Assembly: GCF_013396335.1 (NCBI RefSeq)
Contig: NZ_JABWSY010000012.1
Coordinates: 62,001 to 126,000 of the forward strand
Length of the DNA stretch: 64,000 nucleotides
Direction of reading: 5' to 3'
From: Bacillus sp. EB106-08-02-XG196
Lineage (GTDB): Bacteria > Bacillota > Bacilli > Bacillales > Cytobacillaceae
Numbering within the stretch: the first letter of the stretch is position 1; the number at the start of each line of letters is the position of its first letter. Positions 34,902 through 44,720 of this stretch are shown in pieces. The notes beneath the pieces were generated by a model that worked only from the letters and a program-made list of their open reading frames with translations, ran no database searches and had not been told where the DNA came from. Position numbers and translations under genes: made by a program.

Positions 34902-35813
34902 CTAAAAAAGTCGATCTAGAAAATGGTTTAGAAACCTGTCTGCTTCTACTTGTGTACATACTTGAATTTGCTGCTCACCTTCAGCGTGCGCTACCGTTCT
35001 CCCGTATTCTTCCCCTTCTAAGACAACCTTAACATTCCATTTTTCCTTCTTAACGAAACCAGGGTCAATAACAACACCTACCGCAAGAGGGTCGTGTAAA
35101 GCACAGCCACCAATACCTGGGTGGAACCTTTCATAGGATTGCATATAAAAACTGGTCATATCTGCAAAAAAATGGGATACATCTGTATCTAGGGCTCGCC
35201 AATCAGCTAACCTCGCGTTCGGCAATAGTGTCTGCATCGTCACATCAAGACCTACAACCGTTACTGGCAGCCCTGATGAAAACACACAATCAGCTGCATC
35301 CGGGTCAGAAATTATATTAGCTTCGCTATATGGGGTGACATTACCCCTTACAAAAACAGCACCACCCATGATGACTACATCTTTTACAAGTGAAGCTATT
35401 TCAGGTTCCTTTTGAACGGCGTGCGCCAGATTCGTAAGTGGTCCGACCGCAATGATCGTAATCTCGTGTGGGCGCTTTTTCACTTGGCTAATGATAAAAT
35501 CCACAGCGCCTTCAGTTTCTGCTTCCCTGACCGGAGCTTTTTCGAATTTGTTACCCAGACCGTCTTCACCATGAACATGTGTAGGGAATTCTTTTCTAGC
35601 ACGTTTTAGCGGTTTATCAGCTCCTGAATATACAGGGACAGTTTTTCCTAGTTGCTCTAAGATCACTAATGTATTGCGGGTGGTATATTCAATAGGCCCA
35701 TTCCCAAAGCATGTTGTCAGACCAATGATCTCTAACTCTGGGGAATTTAATGCATAGGCCATCGCTAACGCATCATCTATACCTGTATCCACATCCAATA
35801 TAACTGGCTTCAT
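34902..35813 (-). CDS. Nucleoside hydrolase (inosine-uridine preferring family)
   Basis: Cleaves ribonucleosides to base and ribose. The calcium-binding motif ILDVDTGIDDALA (about residues 5-17) and the substrate segment IIAVGPLTNLAHA, then MGGAVFVRGNVTPYSEANIISDPDAA, are all in place; ALHDPLAV completes the active site. Length 303 residues is normal. The ATG at 35813 was chosen because GGAGTG lies at a suitable distance. The upstream ribokinase, 15 bases away, would use the released ribose. Confidence 0.93.
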   Translation of the reverse strand: MKPVILDVDTGIDDALAMAYALNSPELEIIGLTTCFGNGPIEYTTRNTLVILEQLGKTVPVYSGADKPLKRARKEFPTHVHGEDGLGNKFEKAPVREAETEGAVDFIISQVKKRPHEITIIAVGPLTNLAHAVQKEPEIASLVKDVVIMGGAVFVRGNVTPYSEANIISDPDAADCVFSSGLPVTVVGLDVTMQTLLPNARLADWRALDTDVSHFFADMTSFYMQSYERFHPGIGGCALHDPLAVGVVIDPGFVKKEKWNVKVVLEGEEYGRTVAHAEGEQQIQVCTQVEADRFLNHFLDRLF

Positions 35814-35828
35814 TAACACTCACTCCAA

Positions 35829-36734
35829 TTAAAACGATTTATGTACCTGTAAAAATTCTTCGACTTCCTTTTTGGTTGGCATCCCAGTTTGTGCCCCTAG
35901 CTTCGTAACCGAGATAGCCCCAACAACATTGGCAATTCGACACGCCTCTTCGATCTCAAGCCCCTCACATAAAGCTGTGGCCAATGCACCATTAAATGAA
36001 TCTCCTGCACCTGTTGTATCAGCAGCCTCCACCTGGATGCTGGAAATTTCTATTTTTTCACCATTTTTATAAATCATAACGCCTTGGGACCCTTTTGTTA
36101 CAATACACTTTTTCTTTAATTTTTCTAATTCTTGATCCGTCCCGTCTACGGAAGCAAACAGCAGTGCCTGTTCATGTTCATTAGGTGTTACATAATCCAC
36201 CAACTCTAGTAATTCTTTGGGAAGCTTTTGAATAGGTGCTGGATTTACTATCGTTAGGACCCCATGCCTTTTGGCAAGTTCTACTGCTCTAACGACACTT
36301 TCTAGGGGAATCTCTAATTGTAAGAGAAGAATATTGCTATTTTCGATTGCCTCTTCATGTTTTTCGATTACTTCCGGAGTTACATGGTTATTGGCTCCGG
36401 GTACAACAATAATACTGTTGTCTCCTTCGGATAATATAATAGTAGCAATTCCAGTAGAAGTATCCTTAACTGTCATAATCCTTTTAGTGTTTATTCCTTG
36501 GTTTGTTAAATGGTCCACTAGTGTTTTACCAAAAGAATCGTTCCCCACAGCGCCAATCATTGTTATATCCGCTCCAAGCCGGGCTGCGGCCACAGCTTGG
36601 TTAGCCCCCTTTCCACCTGGAATGGTATGAAAAGAATGACCTAACACCGTTTCTCCAACCTTAGGTATTTGAGTGGTACTCGTGACTAAATCCATGTTAA
36701 TACTTCCAATTACGGTTATTTTTCTACCCGCCAT
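35829..36734 (-). CDS. rbsK: Ribokinase
   Basis: Phosphorylates ribose to ribose 5-phosphate. The 301-residue PfkB-family protein has the sugar-binding GSINMDLV start, IPGGKGANQAVAAARLG (about residues 38-54) and the catalytic DTTGAGDSFNGA (about 240-251). It forms an operon with the nucleoside hydrolase gene, giving a short salvage route from nucleosides to the pentose phosphate pool. No ribose ABC transporter gene lies beside it, which supports a salvage role. Confidence 0.93.
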   Translation of the reverse strand: MAGRKITVIGSINMDLVTSTTQIPKVGETVLGHSFHTIPGGKGANQAVAAARLGADITMIGAVGNDSFGKTLVDHLTNQGINTKRIMTVKDTSTGIATIILSEGDNSIIVVPGANNHVTPEVIEKHEEAIENSNILLLQLEIPLESVVRAVELAKRHGVLTIVNPAPIQKLPKELLELVDYVTPNEHEQALLFASVDGTDQELEKLKKKCIVTKGSQGVMIYKNGEKIEISSIQVEAADTTGAGDSFNGALATALCEGLEIEEACRIANVVGAISVTKLGAQTGMPTKKEVEEFLQVHKSF

Positions 36735-36801
36735 ATCCCACCATCCCTTTCTTTACTCGGAACATGCTACTACTAAAATTGCCTAAACATCATTAATTAT
36801 G

Positions 36802-37341
<540 letters not shown>

Positions 37342-37345
37342 CTAA

Positions 37346-37798
37346 TCAATAATTTCTCTTGTTTCCCTTTTTTACATGTTCCCAGTCTTTTTCTATATTC
37401 TTTCTTACTCTTTGAAGAAGATTAAAAATGGTGTCTATTTCTCTTTCTGAAAATCCCTCTAATGCAACGGTATTGGAATAATTATGTTCTCTTTTTATAA
37501 ACGGATACACAGTTTTCCCTTTCTCTGTTGGAAAGAGTTTTTTAATTTTCTTGTTATGTTGGTCGTCTTTCTTTTCAATAAAGCCATTCATTTCAAGTTT
37601 TTGGATAGCGCGTGCTGCTGTTGTTCGGTCCACTTTAATCATTTCAGCTACCTTTTCTTGAATGATTCCAGGGTTTTCACATATCCGCACAAGGTACAAA
37701 TATTGCCCTTTCGTAAGCTCCAATTCTTTAAATTCAATATTACTTATCGAATCTAATGCTCTAGCGATCATTCCAATTTCGCGCAAAATTTCCTTCAT
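37346..37798 (-). CDS. MarR-family transcriptional regulator
   Basis: A 150-residue winged-helix protein (ICENPGIIQEKVAEMIKVDRTTAARAIQKLEMNGFIEKK is the DNA-binding region, about residues 34-72). MarR proteins repress until a small molecule or oxidant acts. Two similar inverted motifs lie in the divergent region with the acetyltransferase gene at 37908, so autoregulation and control of that gene are likely. It is co-directional with the GNAT gene downstream. Confidence 0.9.
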   Translation of the reverse strand: MKEILREIGMIARALDSISNIEFKELELTKGQYLYLVRICENPGIIQEKVAEMIKVDRTTAARAIQKLEMNGFIEKKDDQHNKKIKKLFPTEKGKTVYPFIKREHNYSNTVALEGFSEREIDTIFNLLQRVRKNIEKDWEHVKKGNKRNY

Positions 37799-37820
37799 AA
37801 TTTCTCCTTAGATGAAGTTT

Positions 37821-37885
37821 TTGTTGCAATTACAACATATTTACTATAAATTAAATTTAACCTAATATTATTGTAAATACAACAA
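37821..37885. promoter_or_regulatory. Paired MarR-like operator motifs
   Basis: TTGTTGCAATTACAAC (37821-37836) and ATTGTAAATACAACAA (37870-37885) are near mirror images of the same half-palindromic pattern TTGTAAnTrCAACAA. They bracket the divergent promoter region of the MarR gene and the acetyltransferase gene. Confidence 0.6.
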
Positions 37886-37907
37886 AAAAAATAAAGGATT
37901 GAAAATA

Positions 37908-38348
37908 ATGAAGACAAAAAGATTAACGATGGAAGAAGATTTAAAAAAGGCATTTCAAATTAGAAAAGAGGTATTTGTTGAGGAACAAGGCGTACCCTTA
38001 GAGGATGAATTTGACGAGTTTGACAATCTGAATGGTCAATGTGAACATCTCTTAGTTTATTTCGAAGAACAACCTGTCGGAACAGGACGAGTACGATGGG
38101 TTGATGAATTTGGAAAATTAGAGAGAATTTGTATTCTAGAACCATACCGGAAATTCGGTCTAGGTAAGGTAATTATTACCGCATTAGAGGGAAGTGCACA
38201 GGAACGAGGCGCGAAGAAGGTCAAATTACACGGACAAACACAAGCAGAGGGCTTTTATAAAAAACTAGGTTATCAGAGTTCATCAAACATTTTTATAGAG
38301 GACGGAATTCCCCATTTATTGATGACGAAAGAATTATTTAATCGGTAA
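37908..38348 (+). CDS. GNAT-family N-acetyltransferase (YjcF/ElaA-like)
   Basis: A 146-residue acetyltransferase. FQIRKEVFVEEQGVPLEDEFDEFD is typical of this branch, with the acetyl-CoA-binding RICILEPYRKFGLGKVIITALE. ATG 37908 was preferred to the TTG at 37899 because AAAGGA lies nine bases ahead of it. Substrate unknown. It is divergent from the MarR gene and probably under its control. Confidence 0.87.
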   Translation: MKTKRLTMEEDLKKAFQIRKEVFVEEQGVPLEDEFDEFDNLNGQCEHLLVYFEEQPVGTGRVRWVDEFGKLERICILEPYRKFGLGKVIITALEGSAQERGAKKVKLHGQTQAEGFYKKLGYQSSSNIFIEDGIPHLLMTKELFNR

Positions 38349-38413
38349 TGAACTGCCTAGTGTTTACACACACTCCTCATATTTTAGAATTTCAGCAGCA
38401 AGGGCATTATATG

Positions 38414-38466
38414 CAAAAAAAAGCACTCACATCTATTGATAAATCAATAATTGTGAGTGTCTTTAT
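38414..38466 (-). terminator. Terminator, copy B of the repeated hairpin family
   Basis: Minus strand: ACACTCACAAT, inner palindrome TTGATTTATCAA, then ATGTGAGTGC and eight T. It ends the ECF S-component gene. Same stem sequence as copies A, C and D. Confidence 0.8.
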
Positions 38467-38533
38467 CATTTTCAATAGATACTGTATTGTTAGTCTGGGT
38501 CGATCAAGTGCATGAACATTGACCCTATACGAA

Positions 38534-39055
38534 TTAAACTCTTTTCCTTAAGCGAACTACAAGAGGTATAACGATTATACCTGCTATGGCGACCTGCATA
38601 ATGTTTCCAGGGATGGAGCCGAATGGCTGTATCCAGTTACCATAAAGGAGCACTTCTGTAAAATAATAGCCAACCACTTTAATGATGAGTGCAGTAGCAA
38701 CGGCCAGAGTGTTAACATAGATCCTTTTGCCCGGTACTTTTTCAGAAATAAGTCCGGCGACGAAGCCCATTGCACCTACAATGATAAATGTAAATGGTGC
38801 CCAAAGTGCCCAGCCAGAGAGAAGATCGAATAAGCCCATTCCGAACGCACCTGCTACTGCTCCCGTTTTTTTGCCGTAAACAAAGGCTGCTATAAAAAGC
38901 GGTACGTTACCGAGATGGATTAGGCCTCCGTTACCCATTATCGGGAGCTTTATGTTGATGAACATCGTAGCCACTAGGGTTAATGCGATGAAAAGTGAAT
39001 TGATGACGATGGTTTTTGTTTTTGTTGATACTGTCGGTGCGGATAGTGAATTCAT
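38534..39055 (-). CDS. ECF transporter S component (substrate unknown)
   Basis: A 173-residue membrane protein with about six helices. It shows the typical start of ECF-type vitamin-binding subunits (LFIALTLVATMFINIKLPIMGNGGLIHLGN) and a glycine-rich core (GKKTGAVAGAFGMGLFDLLSGWALWAPFTFIIVGAMG). S components bind one vitamin or metal and use shared energising proteins encoded elsewhere. No riboswitch that would name the ligand was recognised in the region upstream. Confidence 0.8.
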   Translation of the reverse strand: MNSLSAPTVSTKTKTIVINSLFIALTLVATMFINIKLPIMGNGGLIHLGNVPLFIAAFVYGKKTGAVAGAFGMGLFDLLSGWALWAPFTFIIVGAMGFVAGLISEKVPGKRIYVNTLAVATALIIKVVGYYFTEVLLYGNWIQPFGSIPGNIMQVAIAGIIVIPLVVRLRKRV

Positions 39056-39361
39056 AAAGACAACCTCTTCTGTTTTTTTAAAATAATATCATACAATTCT
39101 ATTTTTTTAAATAGAAAGTTCCGAATAGTACATATAGTCACTAACCGCTCCACATCCACTTATTGGATTAATTGCTAAGAAAATAGATAGCGATCTTCTC
39201 TATTACTACCATAATTATTAAACTACTTACTTTAAAAACTATAGATGATCACAATAGTTAGTTTACTGAATATACAATGTTTGCTAAAATTTTGTTGAAT
39301 TACGAATGCGTTTTCTTTTAATAGAACTGTGAGAAACGGTTATGAAAATGGAGGTAGTATA
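39056..39361. other. Divergent intergenic region between ECF S component and GH10 genes
   Basis: No gene or known riboswitch was recognised in about 300 bases. The minus-strand half is very AT-rich and should hold the S-component promoter. A GGAGG site at about 39351-39355 belongs to the GH10 gene. Confidence 0.5.
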
Positions 39362-40594
39362 ATGGTACAGACAAATGAATTTGCACACCGTATGGCGAGC
39401 AAGACAATCAAACTTGTCGATACATCAGGATATCCAGTTGCAGGAAAGGAAGTATCACTTAAGCTGACAAATCATAAGTTCTTATTTGGCTGCGGTATTT
39501 TCGATGCAATTGAAGTAGCAAACAAAAATGTAGCAGCAGACAGACTTGTATTTTTGGAAAATAAACTGGAAAAGTTCTTAGATGTATTTAACTCTGCAAC
39601 ACTACCTTTCTATTGGGGAACATTCGAACCTGAAAATGGAAAACCACGGACAAACGAATTAAAGGCTGCTGCTCAGTGGTTAAAAGAAAGAAATGTAGCA
39701 GTAAAAGGACATCCTCTTTGCTGGCACACCGTTACGGCCCCATGGCTTCTGGATATGAGCAATGAAGAAATACTGAAAGCACAGTTTGCTAGAATTGAAC
39801 GTGAAGTATCAGATTTCAAAGGTTTAATCGATATGTGGGATGTGATGAATGAAGTTGTGATCATGCCAATCTTTGATAAGTATGACAATGGCATCACAAG
39901 AATCTCTAAAGATCTTGGCCGCGTTGGCATTATTAAAGAAATGTTTGCAAAGACCCGTGAATTTAATCCTGGGGCAACACTATTATTAAATGACTTTAAT
40001 ACTTCTATTAACTATGAAATCTTAATTGATGGCTGCTTGCAGGCTGGTATTTCCATTGATGCGATTGGCATTCAGTCACATCAGCATCAGGGATATTGGG
40101 GACGTGAGAAATTAGAAGAAATACTAGATCGTTTCTCTCACTTTGGTCTTCCCCTGCACTTTACAGAAAACACACTGACATCGGGGCATCTTATGCCGCC
40201 TGAAATAGAAGACCTGAATGATTATCAGATACAAGACTGGCCATCTACACCAGAGTTTGAAGAACGTCAGGCAAAAGAAGTTGAAGAAATGTATTCTATA
40301 CTGTTTAAACATCCTCAGGTAGAAGCCATTACGACCTGGTCCTTCAGTGATGATGGTGCATGGCTTGGTGCTCCTGCTGGATTTGTCAGAAGAGACAATA
40401 GCCCAAAACCTGCTTATGAAGGATTAAAGAAACTGATTAAAGGTGACTGGTCTACAAATGTGACATGTAAGACAGATCAAAACGGTATCGTTTCATTTGA
40501 AGGATTCCTTGGTGAATATGATCTTGTTTGTAGAGATAAGAAAGTAAGCTTTAAATTAGATAAAGATGCTGAACCAGTACAAATTACAATCTAA
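39362..40594 (+). CDS. Endo-1,4-beta-xylanase-like glycoside hydrolase, GH10 family
   Basis: A 410-residue GH10 TIM-barrel protein. KGHPLCWHT and WDVMNEV (acid/base glutamate) are clear; the nucleophile is in LHFTENTLTSG rather than the usual TELD. An N-terminal beta-sandwich-like region (KTIKLVDTSGYPVAGKEVSLKL) and a C-terminal one flank the barrel. No signal peptide follows the chosen ATG 39362 (GGAGG site), so it is likely intracellular and may cut imported oligosaccharides. No xylan-uptake genes lie next to it. Confidence 0.88.
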   Translation: MVQTNEFAHRMASKTIKLVDTSGYPVAGKEVSLKLTNHKFLFGCGIFDAIEVANKNVAADRLVFLENKLEKFLDVFNSATLPFYWGTFEPENGKPRTNELKAAAQWLKERNVAVKGHPLCWHTVTAPWLLDMSNEEILKAQFARIEREVSDFKGLIDMWDVMNEVVIMPIFDKYDNGITRISKDLGRVGIIKEMFAKTREFNPGATLLLNDFNTSINYEILIDGCLQAGISIDAIGIQSHQHQGYWGREKLEEILDRFSHFGLPLHFTENTLTSGHLMPPEIEDLNDYQIQDWPSTPEFEERQAKEVEEMYSILFKHPQVEAITTWSFSDDGAWLGAPAGFVRRDNSPKPAYEGLKKLIKGDWSTNVTCKTDQNGIVSFEGFLGEYDLVCRDKKVSFKLDKDAEPVQITI

Positions 40595-40606
40595 TCGATG
40601 TACTTA

Positions 40607-40645
40607 AAAAAAGCTTCCGTCCAAATTCTGGCCGGAAGCTTTTCA
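40607..40645 (+). terminator. Terminator of the GH10 gene
   Basis: A perfect stem AAGCTTCCG/CGGAAGCTT with a 13-base loop, followed by TTCATTT and preceded by an A run. It could work in both directions. Confidence 0.75.
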
Positions 40646-40828
40646 TTTATCTTATATTCTATCCATGATTACACTTTAGTTAATGCTAAGCGTTGTATTT
40701 TTCGCCAATATTGGTTATCACCGGATGTAAAGTGCACCATACTTGCATCAAAAACTAGCTCACGTTATTATTTAAGATTGGTAAGACACTTTTCAATCTT
40801 GTTTTTTTAACTCCTAGGAGGAAACGAA

Positions 40829-41827
40829 ATGAATGTCATCGAGGTTCAAAATTTACGGAAAGAATTTAATTCCTATACAAGCAGGCCCGGTTTGGCTGGA
40901 GCGTTTCGAGATTTATTTACGAGAAATTATAAAGTCCATGCGGCTGTTGATAATATTTCACTTACGGTTAAACAAGGGGAAATGGTTGGTTATATTGGTG
41001 AGAATGGTGCTGGTAAATCAACGACAATTAAGATGTTAACCGGCATATTGACTCCCACATCCGGTTCCATTATCGTAAATGGGATGAATCCCCATAAGCA
41101 GCGGGAGGAATTCGTGCGAACCATTGGCGTGGTGTTCGGTCAGCGGTCACAGCTATGGTGGGATATTGCGGTTCAAGAGTCTTTCCGGTTATTAAAAAAA
41201 GTATACCGTGTTTCGGATGACGACTATAACCATCATATGGGCCATGTGATCGAGACGTTAGAAATCGGTCCTTTACTAGATAAACCGGTCCGAAAGCTGT
41301 CTCTTGGACAACGGATGCGCTGCGAATTAGCCGCTGCTCTCGTACACAATCCTCCTCTTCTCTTTTTGGACGAGCCAACGATTGGGCTAGATGTATTGGT
41401 GAAATTAAAAATTCGAAAGTTTCTCCAGGAAATTAACGAACAATATAAAACCACCATTCTCTTGACGACACATGACTTAACGGATATTGAAGCTCTTTGT
41501 GAACGAGTGGTGTTATTAGATGAAGGAAAAATTATTTATGATGGCAAGTTAAATCAACTTCAACAACATGCCGTGGAAGGAAAACAAATCGAATTTGAAT
41601 TTTTGTCAGAAGTTCCTCGCAGCTCCCTGCCTCGTGTCGAGAATATTCAATGGGAACAAAAGGATGCCACCACCTGGCTCGGGTATGTCAATGGGGATGA
41701 ACAAATGGTCTCTCGATTGATTAGTGATGTCATCCAGAGGAATCCGATTAAGAATGTTCGAATCAATGAAGTTTCTACGGAAGAGATTGTACGGAAGATT
41801 TATGAAGAAGGTATGGCCCTCACATGA
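40829..41827 (+). CDS. ABC transporter ATP-binding protein (ABC-2 exporter type)
   Basis: A 332-residue nucleotide-binding subunit. Walker A GENGAGKST (about residues 57-65), signature LSLGQRMRCELAAAL (about 152) and Walker B LLFLDEPTIGLD (about 172) are all intact, and a C-terminal extension of about 100 residues follows. It energises the two DUF990-like permeases encoded next; the pattern is that of drug or lipid exporters of unknown substrate. The last codons overlap the start of the first permease by 4 bases. Confidence 0.92.
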   Translation: MNVIEVQNLRKEFNSYTSRPGLAGAFRDLFTRNYKVHAAVDNISLTVKQGEMVGYIGENGAGKSTTIKMLTGILTPTSGSIIVNGMNPHKQREEFVRTIGVVFGQRSQLWWDIAVQESFRLLKKVYRVSDDDYNHHMGHVIETLEIGPLLDKPVRKLSLGQRMRCELAAALVHNPPLLFLDEPTIGLDVLVKLKIRKFLQEINEQYKTTILLTTHDLTDIEALCERVVLLDEGKIIYDGKLNQLQQHAVEGKQIEFEFLSEVPRSSLPRVENIQWEQKDATTWLGYVNGDEQMVSRLISDVIQRNPIKNVRINEVSTEEIVRKIYEEGMALT

Positions 41828-42615
41828 GTATGTATTTAGAAATGATTCGAGTGCGTTTTTTAATGATGCTCGCTTACCGGACAAACTATTATAGCGGGAT
41901 TTTAATTTACAGCATTAATATTGGAGCCTACTATTTTTTATGGTCAGCGATTTATGGAGGGAAAGAAGAGATCCAGGGATTATCAGTCGCTCAAATGACT
42001 ACCTATGTGGCAGTCGCTTGGATGGCAAGAGCGTTTTATTATAACAATATTGATCGTGAAATTGCGGCTGAAATCAAAGACGGCAAAGTCGCGATTGAAA
42101 TGATCCGCCCTTATAACTATTTAGGGATGAAAACCATGCAGGCACTTGGGGAAGGCGTCTTTCGCTTATTGTTTTTCTCTGTCCCAGGTATGATTATTGT
42201 TGCCTTAATATTTCCAGTTCGCTTTGATGCTAGTTTGACAACGTGGATATTTTTCTGTATCTCGCTTGTTTTTAGTTTTATTGTTAATACGCATATCAAC
42301 TTATTAACAGGTATCATGACGTTCTTTTTATTTAATAACACAGGGTTGATTCGAGCAAAACGTGTCGTGATTGATTTGTTCTCAGGATTACTTCTCCCAA
42401 TCTCTTTTTATCCAGTATGGGCTCAGGACGTAATGTCGTATTTGCCCTTTCAAGCGATCAGCTATGTTCCTAGTATGATTTTTACAGAAGGCTTTGTTGG
42501 TCAAGAAATCTATAATGCTTTGCTTTCACAAGTATTCTGGGTGGTCATTTTACTGATTCCTATCCGCCTACTATGGTCGCAGGCAAAAAAACACTTAATT
42601 GTACAAGGAGGCTGA
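41824..42615 (+). CDS. ABC-2 type permease (DUF990-like), first subunit
   Basis: A 263-residue membrane protein with about six helices (first about residues 20-42; others near 55-75, 110-130, 140-160, 175-200 and 230-250). It has the family pattern of an ABC-2 permease with GLLLPISFYPVWAQDVMSYLPFQAISYVPSMIFTEG near the C-terminus. Forms an exporter with the second permease and the ATPase. The start overlaps the ATPase stop by 4 bases. Confidence 0.87.
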   Translation: MSMYLEMIRVRFLMMLAYRTNYYSGILIYSINIGAYYFLWSAIYGGKEEIQGLSVAQMTTYVAVAWMARAFYYNNIDREIAAEIKDGKVAIEMIRPYNYLGMKTMQALGEGVFRLLFFSVPGMIIVALIFPVRFDASLTTWIFFCISLVFSFIVNTHINLLTGIMTFFLFNNTGLIRAKRVVIDLFSGLLLPISFYPVWAQDVMSYLPFQAISYVPSMIFTEGFVGQEIYNALLSQVFWVVILLIPIRLLWSQAKKHLIVQGG

Positions 42616-42618
42616 CCA

Positions 42619-43404
42619 ATGTTTTATCTATCATTGTTCTTTCAATACGCCTCTCAATATTTAAAAACAAGGCTCACTTACCGTGTTGATACGATTATTG
42701 AAATCCTATCTGACCTATTATTTCAAGGTGTCAACCTACTTTTCATAATAATCGTTTTCCGCCATACAGCTTTTTTAGGCGGCTGGAACCGAGATGAAAT
42801 CATTTTTATTTATGGATTTTTCCTTGTTCCTTATGCGCTATTTTCGTCCTTTTTTAACATATGGGACTTTAATGAACGCTATATTGTCAAAGGCGAAATG
42901 GATCGTATTTTGACACGGCCGGTTCACAGTCTTTTCCAAATAATATTGGAACGAATCGAGCTGGAATCTTTATTCGGTGCGATTACAGGCTTATTGGTTA
43001 TGGGTTATGCCATGGCAAATCTAGAACTTACTTTTTCTTGGTACGATATTTTGATCTTTATTCTCATGGTGATTGGCGGGGCATTTATTTACGCTGGAGT
43101 CTTTATTTCGATTGCAACGATTGGATTCTGGTCAGACAGCCGTACCGATATTATGCCCATGATGTATAACATCAGCAATTACGGCCGCTATCCTATTAAC
43201 ATTTACAACAAGGTGATTCAATTTGTGTTAACGTGGATTCTACCTTTTGCCTTTGTCGGTGTATATCCAGCTTCCTATTTTTTGAAACGTGAAGAATGGT
43301 ATGGCTACGCCTTTTTCACACCCGTTATGGGACTTCTGTTCTTCGGGATTGCGATTTTGCTGTGGAATGCTGGAGTCAAGAGGTATCGTGGGGCTGGGAA
43401 TTAA
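42619..43404 (+). CDS. ABC-2 type permease (DUF990-like), second subunit
   Basis: A 261-residue six-helix membrane protein three bases after the first permease. The family segment GEMDRILTRPVHSLFQIILERIELES is followed by WILPFAFVGVYPASYFLKR. The ATPase and two unequal permeases are the complete set for an export ABC transporter. Its substrate cannot be read from sequence; no resistance or biosynthesis gene lies beside it. Confidence 0.87.
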   Translation: MFYLSLFFQYASQYLKTRLTYRVDTIIEILSDLLFQGVNLLFIIIVFRHTAFLGGWNRDEIIFIYGFFLVPYALFSSFFNIWDFNERYIVKGEMDRILTRPVHSLFQIILERIELESLFGAITGLLVMGYAMANLELTFSWYDILIFILMVIGGAFIYAGVFISIATIGFWSDSRTDIMPMMYNISNYGRYPINIYNKVIQFVLTWILPFAFVGVYPASYFLKREEWYGYAFFTPVMGLLFFGIAILLWNAGVKRYRGAGN

Positions 43405-43454
43405 CATTTGAATTAAAACGATAGAATCATATAGCCAACTCCTAAAACTATAAT

Positions 43455-43495
43455 AAGCCCTTAGAAGCCATCAAGGCTTCTTAAGGGCTTTATTT
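43455..43495. terminator. Bidirectional terminator between exporter and VOC genes
   Basis: A stem AAGCCCTTAGAAGCC/GGCTTCTTAAGGGCTT with a five-base loop is followed by TATTT on the plus strand; the minus strand side also ends in TTATT. It serves the convergent gene ends. Confidence 0.8.
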
Positions 43496-43499
43496 CTCA

Positions 43500-44414
43500 T
43501 TATCCCTTGAATGCATTCTTTAATTCCACAAGATCAAATTTCTTCATTTTAAGAAATGCTTTTGTTAGGCGCTTAAGTTGCTCCGGTGTGCCCTTACTCA
43601 TCATCTCGTCCATCTCACTTGGCACAATCTGCCATGATACGCGAAACTTATCTTTCAGCCAGCCGCATTGCTCGGCTTCTGGAACTGCAGAGAGCCTGTC
43701 CCAGTAGTAATCAATCTCTTCTTGTGTGTCGCAATATACCATAAATGAGATAGCTTCGTTAAAATTGAATTTATGCTCATGCGCACTATCCATTGCAGCA
43801 AACCACTGATTTTCTAAGCAAAAGTCAGCGAACATGATAGTTCCTTCTTTATCAGGTTCCATGCCATCAGAGTAGCGGGCGATATGTCCCTGCTTTCCGT
43901 TCTTAAATACTGATAAATAAAAGTTAATTGCCTCTTCTGTTTTGCCGCATTGATCACCCACAAACAAAAGTGACGGCACAATTGTTGGCCGCTCTTCACC
44001 TTCAGGATTGGTAAGCATTAATTGCCAGGATAAACCATACTTATCCTGAATCCAGCCATATTTCTCGCTGAACGGATACTGATCAAGTGGCATTAACGCT
44101 GTTCCGCCTTCGGACAATTTGTTCCAAACCTCATCTAATTTTTCACTCGCATCTTTTTCTCGAGATGGGTCAAAATTTACGATAAAGGACACCGATGGAT
44201 TGATGTTGAAATAAGGTCCTGCGCTGATTGCCATGAACTTTTGCCCCCAAAGCTCAAAGGAGACGATATCGGAGTCGCCTGATGGTGTGTCATGGATCGT
44301 AGTTATATCCGTTATTTTTGAGTCTGGGAAAATGGAAGCGTAGAATTCGGCGGCTTCCTTTGCCTCCTTGTCATACCATAAATGCGGAACAATTTTTTGA
44401 TTTATTTTTGACAT
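43500..44414 (-). CDS. Two-domain VOC/PhnB-like protein
   Basis: A 304-residue protein made of two similar vicinal-oxygen-chelate domains of the PhnB/3-demethylubiquinone-type (first [27 protein letters not shown]; second [30 protein letters not shown]). Each ends with [14 protein letters not shown] or [14 protein letters not shown]. The reaction is unknown in this group. The start ATG at 44414 was chosen because a GGAGGA site precedes it; the longer frame to 44441 is less likely. Confidence 0.85.
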   Translation of the reverse strand: MSKINQKIVPHLWYDKEAKEAAEFYASIFPDSKITDITTIHDTPSGDSDIVSFELWGQKFMAISAGPYFNINPSVSFIVNFDPSREKDASEKLDEVWNKLSEGGTALMPLDQYPFSEKYGWIQDKYGLSWQLMLTNPEGEERPTIVPSLLFVGDQCGKTEEAINFYLSVFKNGKQGHIARYSDGMEPDKEGTIMFADFCLENQWFAAMDSAHEHKFNFNEAISFMVYCDTQEEIDYYWDRLSAVPEAEQCGWLKDKFRVSWQIVPSEMDEMMSKGTPEQLKRLTKAFLKMKKFDLVELKNAFKG

Positions 44415-44604
44415 AGTTAATCCTCCATTAATTTCTACCATTTTTAGACAACATGGTTATGACCAAAAATCCAGTATAAGGTATCATTCAATATTATATT
44501 ACCATTTTCCTTCTGTATGTAATTACTAATCGATTCAAAATGAAGCAATTCTCAACAAGAAAAGAGACAAACTCTATATGCTTGATAAGTGGAAAGACTG
44601 TAAT

Positions 44605-44655
44605 ACAAAAAAACACTCACAAACATTGATATAACAACGTTTGTGAGTGTTTTAA
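44605..44655 (-). terminator. Terminator, copy C of the repeated hairpin family
   Basis: Minus strand: ACACTCACAAACGTTGTTATATCAATGTTTGTGAGTGT stem-loop with seven T after it. It ends the YceI-like gene; the arm sequence is the same as in copies A and B. Confidence 0.8.
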
Positions 44656-44720
44656 TATTCAAGTAAATACTCGAATTGGTTTTTAGTTACCTTATTATTA
44701 TTGACCTTGCGACTAACTAA

